Shown here: positions 14,601 through 26,785 of the stretch, one piece after another
Position numbering within the stretch: the stretch's first letter is position 1
Layout: every line of letters begins with the position of its first letter
Assembly: GCF_030867145.1 (NCBI RefSeq)
Contig: NC_134420.1
Coordinates: forward strand, 9,567,323 to 9,631,322
From: Opisthocomus hoazin
Lineage: Eukaryota > Chordata > Aves > Opisthocomiformes > Opisthocomidae
Reading direction: 5' to 3'
Length of the DNA: 64,000 bases
The notes under the pieces: model-generated
What the model was told of the DNA's origin: nothing
What the model saw: the letters and a program-made list of their open reading frames with translations, nothing else
The model's database searches: none
Made by a program: the position numbers and the translations under genes

Positions 14601-16264
14601 CTTCTAATGACAGCCAGCACCACAGGACAGGAAAATGAAACAGGTTGCTGTTAGGAACATGCATTTCTTTTTCTGGCTGTGCAAGCCTGAATACACTGGC
14701 CTGAATATACTTGATCCCATCTCAGGATCTCTTCAACTTCTGCCACAGCCAGGTATAGCTGAATCTGGTAATTTTGTCAAGTGATAGAAATTATCACATG
14801 CAGTTATGTTTCTTGCAGTTCTTTATACTGATTTAATATGATCAATAATGATAAGCCAAAAAGTCCTTATGTTACTGTATATTCTTCTGTCTTGCCAAAG
14901 AGTCACAGAGAGCTGGCTTTTCTAGTGCTCCCACCTTCGGCTGAAACCTGCTTGTGCTGATGCCAATGTGAACAAAGGGATGGATGCCAGGGAACTTCTG
15001 ACTCCCCCTGAGCTGCTACCCACTGTGATTGTTAGGGATACCACTAATCCTACAGCTAATAACTAAACTAGTGCAAAAGATTCTTGAAACTTGTTTTACT
15101 GCCAAACTGCAGAAAGCTTAAATAGCATTTCTATCTTCCTCAAGTATGCTACACTAAAAACAGATCCTCCCATTACCTTCCGAGACAGCATTGTTGAAAA
15201 AGAAGCCAAAAAACAGAAGAAAAACTTTTGTAGTAACCATCTTGTAATGACATGACAAAATTGACCAGTGAGACAAGAAGATTCACAAGACAATGTGCTG
15301 TCATCCCTTCCTCTATCTGACCTTCAAAATGCGTGGTTTGCTGGTTTCGAAAGTAGTTGACCATTGTGAAAACGCCCAATCCGTTACCTATCTCCAATGG
15401 CATTCAGTACAAATCTGGCCATCTTCATGTCTTTGCCATATTTTGTGACAATGTTCATACATGGAAACAAGCAGAAATTTCGACAAACGCCGTGACAGGA
15501 CCGTCACTTACTAACATTTGCTCAAAGCTCTACCTCCACTCAGAGCAGGTACCCACCTGCAGCACCAGCAGATGGCTCCTAACTCCCTTTAGCAGGACAC
15601 ATTTTAAAGTTAGAGCTCTGTCACCTTTCGAAGGAACGGGTGTTTCATCTTTTTAATGTCTACAAAAGTCTCTTTGAGCTTGGTTTGGCCCTCATTAATT
15701 TCAAGGGGAGCTCGAAAAAGCACTAGCAGAGCTTAAAAAAAACAAACAATGAGAAAGAATACGATATAAAAATAAAATGTATTGCCTCCAAATCTGCCCC
15801 ATTCTCTTTTTTACCTTTCAATAATCGTTACATGTGTCTTCTGCACATTTAAGCACCAGGAAAACATATAAACCATTTTTATTGCATACAGCAAAAATTT
15901 ATCTATGTATTTCAGCTTAGATCTGCAAGAATCCACTTAAATTTCAGAACTGGAGCAAGAAAACAAAGACAGTCAGTTTTATTCCATGCACAGCAATTAC
16001 TCCAGCTGTCAGCACAAGTCACTTTTACTGCTGAAGTGTCAAGCATCAAGTGGATCCCACAAAAACAATACAAGATTATTTAAAAAGACCACACCTTCTG
16101 TTCTGTAGTTCCCCGACACTGTTAGGCAAAAGTAATGGCAAATTACCAGGCAGAATTAAAAGGAGTGAAAATGCCACGCATTTCCTTAGCACCGAGGAGA
16201 ACCAAAGTCAGTACTGAGTTTCAAAAACATTTACAGATCTTCCACAACTCTCCCACGCTTTGCT

Positions 16265-16345
16265 GTATAGAGTGAAATCCTGCTGCTAGTATAGTCAGCA
16301 GGAGTTTTGCTATCAACTTCAGTGGAAGCCAGAACTGAACTGAAA
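16265..16345. repeat. Possible relic of an old amniote interspersed repeat
   Basis: GTGAAATCCTGCTGC followed by CAGGAGTTTTGCTATCAACT and TCAGTGGAAGCCAG resembles an old dispersed amniote sequence of the pattern 'GAAATCCTGGC..GGGAGTTTTGCCATTGACTT', recalled from reptile and bird genomes. I cannot name the family. Confidence 0.35.
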
Positions 16346-19300
16346 CTCTTTTTATTATCTAAGCCCACAAACCTGAAATTTAGCCCTTTGTGATTTGTTT
16401 TCAACAATAAAGAGGTGTGTTCAGCACTTGCTGTAAGGTGGTGAGTCTTTCAACTACTGGTTATGCTAAATACTATTCAAACTGTGATCTCTCTCAGTCA
16501 TGAAGGTATGCATATTGCTGGAAATGTCACACTTTAGACAATTCAAAGTATAAAAATGGTAACATAATTTTAATCCTGACAACTCTAAAAGTCTCACTTT
16601 CTTTAAAACAAAACTCATAGATAAAATCTACAATCAAAGTCTTAAGTGGATGGCAAAAGGTGTTACTAAAAACTCTCTTCTGGATTCTGCTCCAGGTCAT
16701 ATTGATGTAAACACTGTGTATTTCTACTGCTCTTGGCTTCCTCAGCATTTACACCTGAAAGGTAATAAATCCTACAACTACAATATGAAATTTGTCTGAA
16801 CAGTTGAATTAGTACTTGCTGCAAAAATGTAGATCATGTGTGTGATGTATAAAATTAGTAGATTATAGAAAGAAAAAAGGCAAACCTCTAATTAAATTAT
16901 ATGTCTCCCAAACCCAGGATGCATACTTCTAGCTCCTCTACCATAGAAGCCATTGTACGTGAAATGGGGTAATGCATAAACAAAGGGCTTTATCTAGGGT
17001 ATGACTGGAAGCTCCAAGCTTGTAACGTCCTTTAAGATAACATTCCAAACCTATCCTTTTAAGTTTTCAGCCAAGAATTTGTTTTTATAATTTCTTTGCT
17101 CTTGGCAAAAGGAAACTATACTTCAGGCTAAGCTCTCCCTCTCATTCAATGCCACTACCACTCCCCCATTTTTTTCAAAAAAAAAATGATACAAGTGTTT
17201 TGAAAACCAGAACTACAGGGAACTGGCTATAGCCATGCTTTGTTGCCGTTTCTCTTTTTATCGTATTTACCATGAGGTATCATAAGGCAGCTCATTAAAA
17301 ACACGAATAATAGCATTGCTTTACCTATGACTGGATCTCACCCTGCAGCTCTCACTCGGGTATCCCAGACACTGCTAGCTGATCCGAGAGAAGCTAATGC
17401 GGGTGCAGAAAAAGCCTGGCTCCTACCTTAGCGTGACAGACACAGCTGAGACCCCCTCTGCACAGATGAGCAGGCTCAGGATTTAGTACTAGTATAACTC
17501 TGCTGCTGCAACACTTCTTGAAAACACAGTACTGACTTGCCCACGAGTAACAGATGTAACTTACTTTTCTGCTCCCGGACTGTGGGCTGTTCCATTGCAC
17601 AGAGCAGTGCCTGATGCAATTTTAGGAATCCTAAGGGCTTAAATCAGTACTGTCTCCCCAAACTGTCTATAGGCCACTAGGAACACCTCTAGTTCCCAGT
17701 AAACCCCCTCACTTTCAATATGCACTATGTGATGAGGTCATTTATTGAGCATGACCATTAATAAAACCACAGAAGGGAGATTTTAGGGAGTGTCTGCTCC
17801 CTTTCCTACCAGCTGCAGAGATTTTCTAATCACTTTATACTGCCATAGCTATACTGAGATTCAGCTGTATTTCTCAGGGGAAGAAAAAGCTGCTGTAGGG
17901 TAAATACAAAGCTAATGTTGAGCAGCTTTGAAAAATCTCAGTCTAAAATAATTACAAATAACATTGCTCTTAATTGCACTTTGTAAAAGGAAAAAGATGT
18001 TGCAATAATTTCCCCTTTTTTTTTCCTGATAGCCACACCTACATATGACTCTAAAGTAAATACTATATATCACTACAGAGGCTAAGTCCTCATTTCACTC
18101 TGTTGAGCAACACCAGTGAGGCTACATCACCATAAAAAAAAACCTTTTCTTGTTAAATTTTGCATGAATTTAAACACTCACAGCTCACAAAATTGAGTCT
18201 TTTTTACAGAAGTACTGTAGAACTACAGGCTGTACAGAAATGTTCTGTAAAAAAGCAAGCAGATAACTGAATGATACAAAAATTTTTACAGCAAATTTTC
18301 AGTGTGAGGAGATAAGCAGAGAGTATGCGTGCAAGCATGTGTGATTGTTTGTGTAAGCCTCATGCTGTTGCTCGCAGTCTCCTGATTGATGAAGCCTAGT
18401 TCGTGCTCTGCTGAGAGTCGGCACTTGTTTTTTTCAGAAAGAATTGCTGTATTTTGTCTTCTGTCTTTAGGACACTCAGGGGGAAAAACCCTTCAGTGCA
18501 GTAGCAACAATTATTTTTTAATTTTAGTCCCTGAAAACCATACAGAATTTTAGGAGAGGAACAAAGGCCTTTCTTAAATAAAAAAATCACCCTCAAACAA
18601 GGAAAAGGAAAGGAACCTATTTTCCACCTGAGACTGAAAGATAAATAGAATTTTACCTTTATTCCCTCAACAAATGAAAACCCAGACAAAGGGAGAGCTT
18701 GTCACAGAGTACTTACTCTGAGAGACTCTGAGGCGGCAAGGAGAAACAGAGACAGGTTCATGACCGACTGGATTCCTCCCCTGCTCCAGTTAATTCAGAG
18801 AAGTGTTCAAACCTGCAGCCTTTGCTGAGTCTTCCACCACCAGATTTACAGCTTATGCAGATGCTGCTGTAGAGGCTGTGCTCATTATACTGCTCATGTT
18901 GCCATCCCAGTGTAGGCATGCTTTAAATGTTCCCTTCCCCTGTCAAAAGGCTAAATTCTGGACTCTCAGTCAATCTCTGAATTCAAAGGCCTTTTTCCGG
19001 GCTTAACTAATTTCACCTGGTATCAGCAGTGGTATCAGGAACTCAGGAACTGAAGCATTTGTAATTCAAAAATTTGAATCTATTTAAAAACAGTTAACTA
19101 AATCATGCTGTGCTTGTCAAATTTCACACTCCAAAATCATAATAAATCCCTGTCTTAGAAGACCCATCCAGTCTAAGTTGGAATTCCCATGCCAAAAATC
19201 GTGCAAGGCTTTTCATGAGAATATGGGAAGTTAATTCTTGTATCTGCATAATGTGTATCCTATTAGACAATTTGGATTTAAAAGTACTACAGAAAAATAG

Positions 19301-19885
19301 CTATACTGTAGGTATATACCAAGGAACGAACAAAGACCGATGTGTGAAAATAACAAAGTGAAGGACTAGAATCAAAGAATGAAATGTTTTTCTTCTGGAA
19401 CTACTAATTAGCACGGCCAAGATCAGACAATTTCCTGAAAATAAATACATAAGGTTTTTTCCCTGCTGTTTTCCCCTTTTGTTTTTTGATCAGTATTTGC
19501 TAAAAACTCATAGTGCTTAGCACACAAGTGTTTGGTCTACAGCTCAGCACTCGAGAGGCAAAGACACAGCATTCTGTGACATCCACAGAACACCCTGGGC
19601 CAATGACTTTTTTATGCTTTACAGCCATTTATAAATGGATTTTTAAAAACAAACCAACCCATCTCTTTATTTTGGAAAGCTGAATTAATGGCCTTGGGTA
19701 ATTGAACTAATGCTTTGGGTAAGTTTTCACTACATGATCAACTACAAAACGATAGTACAGGTTTATTGGGCAGGTGAATACAACAATAGTAAAAAATCAC
19801 CGAATTAATCTGAGGAGATGTTTACTGAGTGGCTGTTTTTGTATACAGAACATTTCAGCTCACATCCCAGTAATATTCTGGTCTT

Positions 19886-19998
19886 CACAGAATCACAGAA
19901 TGGTTGAGGTTGGAAGGGACCTCTGGTGGTTCTCTGGTCCACCCTCCCTGCTGAAGCAGGTTGATCTAAAGCCGGTTAGCCAGGACTGGCCATCTTCC
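19886..19998 (-). mobile_element. CR1 LINE fragment, 3' end, minus strand
   Basis: Starts with CACAGAATCACAGAATGG and continues GGTTGAGGTTGGAAGGGACC, the reverse complement of the conserved CR1 3' tail, then runs through a diverged AGCCGGTT..CCAGGAC segment. Only about 110 bp of the 3' UTR remains, the usual 5'-truncated state. No coding part is left. Confidence 0.9.
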
Positions 19999-20048
19999 TA
20001 AATTGAGGCTGACACAACTTCAAAGCAATTACAGTCCCCCTAAGAGAC

Positions 20049-20090
20049 TTTTTTTTTTTTTTGGGGGGGGTGATGGTGGGGGTGGTGGTT
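20049..20090. repeat. T14-G8 tract followed by GGT-rich simple sequence
   Basis: Fourteen T (20049-20062) run directly into eight G (20063-20070) and then TGATGGTGGGGGTGGTGG. Simple sequence with some G-quadruplex potential on the plus strand. Confidence 0.7.
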
Positions 20091-20610
20091 CATTATTAAT
20101 CTCAGAATTCCCAGAAATTTGGGAATTATAGAAAGATGGCCTTTATGCTGATTTCTTTGTATCTGCATTGTACAGCTTTTCGGAAGTACTGAGCCATACC
20201 AGCAGAGCTCTCATTTCTATCAGTGATCTCTGTCAAATTTTCCTTCTGGATTAGATCAGAATTTGGATTACTTGTTTGCCACCAAATACTATTTCACATT
20301 GGTAGCATACAGGGAGAGAAAAGAAAAAAAATGGATGTAGAAGGGATTTCTGACTTGTTTTCAAAGTTGTGTATTTTAACAACTTCTTACTCCAACTTGC
20401 TACTTAAAAATCTCTGAAATTCAGAGCACGCATCCTCATTGCCTAAAGGTCTAAAATATTTTTTGAAACATTAAAAAAAACAGTATGTTTATGCAAACTG
20501 TTACTCATTGGCTGTAATTCTATCTCCTTATACCCATTATTCAATAAACGTATGTTAAAACAACTCCTTTATGACCTCCTCAACATTTCTAGAGGAGAAT
20601 ACAAAACTTT

Positions 20611-20639
20611 TTAAGCTAAGGTGTGCCGGCTTAGCTTAA
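20611..20639. repeat. Perfect 10-bp inverted repeat with 9-nt loop
   Basis: TTAAGCTAAG (20611-20620), loop GTGTGCCGG, then CTTAGCTTAA (20630-20639). Perfect arms in AT-rich intergenic DNA; no known element recognised around it. Confidence 0.7.
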
Positions 20640-23600
20640 TCTTGCAAATAATCTTTGCTGTGTACAAGAGGTTCTACAGCATCTTTCTCTCGATCTTAAA
20701 AGAGTTATCAAAGATAAAAGGCAGGATTAAAGTTATGAGAGCAGTATTGCAGTTTTAAGACACACACTATTGATGAATACAGAGAGAAAGATGACCTTTG
20801 TAAGTGCCACATGAAAGGTTTCCAGTCCAGCCAATAATAAACCAAAGTGTTCTTTCAGTGAAGAGGTGGTTTTGAATCACACTGTCCACTACATAGAAAT
20901 GATATAAAAGCTATAGGCAAAAGGTTGATTTTTAAGAAATGTGTACGATTCTCTCTTCATACCACAGGAAGTGATCAGAATTTATTTTAGCCACCATGCT
21001 AAAACATTAATAAACTAACCACATCAAATACACTATTCAGGAAAGGGACTTTGAAACAAAACTAAACAGAAAAATTCAGACAGGAATATATTGGAAAAGA
21101 GTTTACAGTATTTTCACTTGGCTCCAAGTCAAAGTAATCTGTGAGTGATAAATCATTCATATAAGTGTATAATTCTTTCATATGCAAGTTCATACTTCCT
21201 CTGATATTACGTTTGTTTGCTGTTTTACTTGTTTTACGCTTACCTGCTTATTCTGACTGTTAAACGGTTTTACCCTTCAAGCTTAGCATAACTGTTTGTA
21301 CGCAATCGGAAACAGTATAAGTATGTGCATCCTGATGGCACTGCCTATGCTAATATCAACCAGTTCACACTTGTACAAGAGGGATGCTAACTGATTTTAG
21401 GCTTTCAAAATGCAGGGCAGAGGTGTGATCCCCTGACATGTCACAGGTGCCCTGCCAGCACAAACCCCAGCACAGGGATAAATCAAGCACAGGAAGTATT
21501 CAGAAATAGGTTACATACAGCTCTCCGACAACACTGTCCATTTCTCACCAAGAGAATCACCTATCGTGTATTTTCTTACAGCTGTCCTTGGAAGGTTATG
21601 TGAAGAGGGGGACAGGAGCACAGGAGGTTTGCAAAGCAAACATGGACACAGAGAAGCAATTTAAACTACAGCAACATTTTTGCCCACTGTGGCAGGCACC
21701 AATGGCTCTACCTTGCAGCCCAGAAGATGTAAGCCCACCAGTATACCGAGGTTAGTAGCTGCTTCTTGGGAGTCTCAAAAACTCTGGGGAGTGGCTCTGT
21801 CATCTCCTTGGTGGCACTGCAGGTTTTGTGTATCACCAAGCACCTTCAGCAAAAACTGCACTACTACCTCCTGGTCTGAAGAAAACCGATCAGTTACAAA
21901 AATGTCACTCTATGGTTAATAGGTACAAGTGACCTCTGCAGCTGCTTTTTCTTTTCACCCTATGTACAGAACTATCATTACGGTAGGACGAATATTCTGG
22001 TCTCCTGGGACTCACAGAAGATCATAACTACACCTCTTGTGGAAACTATATGGGTTCTCGCTTCGTTAGTGTCCTCTAAAGTAAAAGTTGTTTTGACAGA
22101 AAGTATCCATTTGCAATTAATAGATTGAAAGCAACCGGAGGAAGTGCCAATTACAAGAAAATGTAACAGGGCACTTCACTAAAAAGATGTATTTTCAAGT
22201 CAGTCTGACCATGTTCTGAACTCACTTGAAGGGTGCAGTGTTGCAGAGAAAGGATTTTGTATCATCACAGCAAAGGCTGATTGCATTTATGCCAATTTTG
22301 TATATACATTCACCGATAAACAGCTCCACTTGTTTTTAAAGTTGTGTTTACTTATGGCTCTGTGGAACTAGCACAACATTCCCCAACTATATTTTAAGTT
22401 ACTTTTGTTGGTTTTATTTCAGGAATTTTCTTTCATGGTGCATCTTTTGTCTCCACAGAAACAGCACTAATTGCTTGTGTAGTCCTAGTACTTCCTAGAG
22501 AGACTAAAGGGAGCTGTTATCTGCCATGCCATGTTTCTGTGCCTCTGCTGGGGGTACTGGACATGGTGTGCTACAGGCCAAATCTCTTTCTAAATTAAGC
22601 TCATAATCTCTCTGTTTTAGGTAGCATTGTTTAGTAAATATTAACATGAATAACTCATCTGCAGTGATCATGTATGGCTTCTTCTGCTGTACTCTCTACT
22701 GTTTGTAAATAAATTCTGAAAGGCCGTCTAAACAGTTTCTAGTCTGGAGCTGTGCAAGTGTTGAGGAAAACACTTCAAAATGTGCTTTAAGAGAATCTAC
22801 ACCCTTTATTCTTAGCCCAAATACACGGGGTGGGTGTGTGTTTGTGTGATACACTGCATTCCCAAACATTTACTACGAGCCTTAATCATACAATCTTTTG
22901 AATAACACTTACAGAAGTTGATCCTTTGAAGCTAACCCAAGTAGTTCCTGGATGGATAAAGCTTGTCTATCCAAGAATAACGTGGATTTTAAAAGATGTT
23001 GAAGTCATATGTATGAATTGCTTCCTGATTTTCAGTTAAAAGACAACTTCTCAAGTTGTTTGAGGAACTCTCCAAAGAAATAGGCCAAATCTGTACACAT
23101 AATGTAATAAATGCTACTGTGATTAATTCAGAAACACCAGACATCATCTTGTGAACTCATGAGTTTTCACAAAAGAAAAAAACATCGCAATCAAAAAATA
23201 ATTTTGCATAACATATAACTGCAACCTGAAGTCTCAAATACTTTTCTTTAAACATTGTTTTATGTCACTGTCACCAACACCACATACGAAGACATGGCTT
23301 ACACTCGCAGTTTCTAACTTAATGTGAATTATTCTTACATCTGTGAGTAGTCATACTGATTTCTGTATTAAGTCAAATCATAAGCAAAAGTCTCTTTAAG
23401 ATCAAACCACAACTCTGAATGTAGCACTACCAATCTAGCTTTATGGCCCATGATAAACTGCTTCCTCCAGGACAATATTTGCCATTTGTAGATCAACCAC
23501 TACAGATTAAAATAACCTTTTTGATAGTATTTCACCAAAGCTCTAACCTATGTAGACTGTATCTTTCTTTACACATAAAGCATGCTCCTGCTTAATCTAT

Positions 23601-24140
23601 CCAAATTCACAGGGAGGGATTGAAAATTTTACTTCTCTTTTACTTCTTTTTTTAGTCTGCAGTAAATGAAACACAGATGTCTCCAAATGCATGAGGCTAA
23701 TGATGGGAAATCACAGTTTTCCTATTTGGAGAAATCTAAATATAAGTAGAGGCATTCTTTTTCGAAAGTGCTCGTGGATTTACAGCTTTGAAATCCTGTA
23801 CTTTGACTTGGGTTTCCCTCTCTCCCACCCTGCACTCTGACAAATCACTCTTGCCTCTTCTGCCTGATCATCCCAGTTGGCTGCAATGACACCTACTGGA
23901 TGTCGAACCGATGAGCTGCAGACCCCGCTGCTGCCGAGCTCAGCTCACATCACTGCCAAAGTAACGTTCGATACCACAGTCCTCTCTCAGGCAGAGCTCC
24001 CGCCCACTGCAACTCTCTCCCTGACTATTTGGATCTCAGTTATCCCTGTGAAGCAATTTCCTGCCTCTTCTAGGCTCATTTCTCAGCTCCCAGGTAACAA
24101 ATTTTCAACCTGATTACAGCTGGGCTAGTTTAGTCCAGGC

Positions 24141-24350
24141 TCTTTTAAAGCAGTTGCATAATCTGAGCCGCTCTGCTGCAGCTGTTGTTGTACAAAAGTT
24201 ATTTATAAACTGTAGACAAAATCCTGAGGTATTTACAAAAACTACTATGCAAAACAGAAAGATATACTGCATCACGCCATGGTTATTGTTTTCACTAGGA
24301 CCTTTCTGTTTGTTCAGTTCACACTGTGAGAAACCCACAGCTGCATTTTG
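24141..24350. promoter_or_regulatory. Candidate regulatory cluster (E-box, forkhead, SOX motifs)
   Basis: Within about 200 bp lie CAGCTG (24179-24184), TATTTAC forkhead-type (24230-24236), ATTGTT SOX-type (24285-24290) and further T-rich forkhead-like words. No repeat is recognised. Such motifs are common, so this is a weak call. Confidence 0.2.
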
Positions 24351-24698
24351 GATTTGACTGGGAAAGAATTTAAAACTTTAAAGTTCTGATCGCAGATTTA
24401 ACACTGCTAAATTAAGGTCATCATTAATTTAATTCAAAAATACTGCATCTTCTTAAAATGGAAACTGACTACATGACTAGTAACACAAGGATTTTTTTAA
24501 ATAGGTTTGGCGGAAAGGCTTGCATTACCGTTGTGTAGAATCAATCACCTTTGCTTGCCTATTTGGTATCATACAATCAGAAAAAAAAGGAAATAGAAAG
24601 TTTCCAGAATACAGTATCTGCAAGACTATTAGCCAACCTTCTCCTCTGTTGCGAGCAGACACAGCCAAATTAAGTGGAATGAAGTTGGCAATGGGATG

Positions 24699-24715
24699 AA
24701 GATTAATTTAATCTT
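24699..24715. repeat. Perfect 17-bp palindrome with homeodomain half-sites
   Basis: AAGATTAATTTAATCTT reads the same on both strands around its central base; each arm contains a GATTAA/TTAATC homeodomain-type word. Confidence 0.6.
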
Positions 24716-26526
24716 TGCTTAGATCACATTTGTTTTTATAGAGATTGCACTAGGGAAAAGGTGGGGCTCAGCATGGTATCATGGAGGACCAGTGGAGGCC
24801 CAATGGGATTCCAGGCTCCAGGATGGAATTTTTTTGAATTACCTGAGGTCACTACGTTTGGAAGGACTCTCAAGCCATATGTGGTGGTCAGGGACTCCTT
24901 GGCTGAGGAATCCTTAGAAGAAAACACTGACATGAACCTGAGCCTCTCTTGTGAATTCTTTCTTTCAATGGTGAAATAAATGAACATGGATCCAAATTAG
25001 AAATACATTACCTAAGTTTATTAAGAGCTTCATCGTCCAGTAAAAGACAGAGAATCTTGGATGAACTTCTCTGCAACTCTAGTTCTAGCAATCAGCAGAG
25101 GAAATAAAAACATAACACACTAATGAAACACTAAGTTAGAATCACCCACCCACCAGCTCACTAAAATACTCCTTTTTAAAGTTCTTAGAAAAAGAAACAG
25201 AAAAAAAGAAATGTACCCTGGTTGGAAAAGGTATGGTCTGATCATGAATACAAACTGAAGCCTGCCTAGAATCAACTGAGACTCTTAACACCTAAAAGAA
25301 GAGGAATTCAGCAGTGGGAATGATATTTATAAATAATAGATATTTATTATAGGCCACCTGAGCATGATGTCTTCTGACAGCTAAGAATAACAGAAAAAAA
25401 TTTTCTCAGCCAAGAAAAGAAGCTAGAACTATAACCATTTACAGTCTGTGAAATAAAACCATACAGAAAACTGTCAACTGATATTTTCAAAAAGGTTAAG
25501 ACACAAATAAATACAGAGATATATACACTACACACACCCTTATTGGTAGCATGTTACAGAGGTATTTCAACTATCTCCACGTCACACCAAGCATGATAAA
25601 ACAATGACATCAAGGAACCTGTCTATCACACGCTATATACACTCTGCTTGGGGAGAACAAACTCTGGACTCAACACTACCTATGATCTTTAATGTTGAAT
25701 TAATTTTTTTCAAAACCATCTGCCATTCAGGATACTTGACAATATTTGCTGAGTTCCTCTCACATCATTTATCAAAGAGCTCCTCAACATCTAAACTCCA
25801 GAAAGGTAGCCCCAGCCTGTGGCTTGACCTGAAAACTCAAAAGAACAGTGCAAAATAAACAAACGACGACCAGACAGAGAGAAGGTCTGCATGAGAGGAA
25901 GACTAGTTTTCTAACTGAAATCCTCGACATTTTAATCGAATCCTATGTGTGATAAATTAGCAACGTCAAGCTGACACCTCTGTAAAAAGCTCTTTGAAAA
26001 ACATTAGAGACACATAAACAAGTAATGATGAATCAACACTTTTTGTCTGCTCTGAAATCAACACAGAACAACTAAAAAACTCAAGTGCTTATAGTGAGAG
26101 AATGAGAAGCTCCAGGCTGCTCCAGCCTCCTCCTTCCTCTGCATTTCTGGAAATTTTACTTGCAAAGCAGTGATTTGGACTGGTCACCTGCAAAGAGCCA
26201 CCCCATGGACAGTACCTGAACAGCCCCAGCAGTATGCCAAGTTGCAGCACAATACAGTGGTGGGTTACCGCTGTGCTCCTGCTCAGCGGCCGTTTTTCAA
26301 AGCAGTAGACAATATTTGGCCTTATCTTTAGCCTTTCAAACACTAAAGGACAAATATTGTTTTCTGCTCTCTCAACTACCCCATCAAGAACTGCCAATTT
26401 GTTTACAGCATTTGCACCAACCATGTCCTGTGAGTGAGCTAGTCTGAGACCTCTCTTCAGCTTCACAAATAGCCTGAACCTAAACCTAGTTTAAAAGACC
26501 AAAGGTGAACTGAGCTCCCTACTTAC

Positions 26527-26785
26527 CTCCTTTTGATCTAAGGCTTTCAGTCCCTGGCTCATAACTAGTCCCCTGGCTGCAAACCTCTTGCTGGTCAGAA
26601 AAGAGGAAGGAAGCTGTTTGAATTGCCAGTGCCGGCCCTAAGAGACAGGACCCTCCTGGAAGCGGGAGGAAACAGCTTGATTTCTCACTGGATACAAAAC
26701 TCCTTGTCTCTTTCAAGAAAATCTTCTTTCTATCTTTTTTTGCCTCAGTCAATCCCCTTAGAGCTGGCCAGTCCTTAATATGGTG
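26527..26785 (-). other. Exon-like open segment bounded by splice signals, unidentified
   Basis: On the minus strand an acceptor TATATATATTTAG and a consensus donor GGAG|gtaagtag bound 259 nt that are open in one frame: HHIKDWPALRGLTEAKKDRK, then KKIFLKETRSFVSSEKSS, ending ESLRSKGG. The polypyrimidine tract is poor. No family is recognised. If expressed it could equally be a non-coding exon. Confidence 0.18.

Larger units (their letters stand above)
1..19885. other. AT-rich intergenic DNA without supported genes
   Basis: No exon set, RNA gene or full mobile element could be supported on either strand. Open frames here are short, unlike any family I know, and lack coherent splice partners; the longest is 10170-10706 (178 codons). 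By synteny this should be the EIF3M-WT1 interval. Listed separately: candidate element 3930-4100, old repeat relic 16265-16345, G14 tract 11654-11667. Confidence 0.6.

Noticed and set aside
26089-26466. 125-codon minus-strand frame next to the exon-like 26527-26785 segment
   Set aside because: No family recognised and no consensus splice signal at its start; it could be intron or flanking DNA. Not enough to call.
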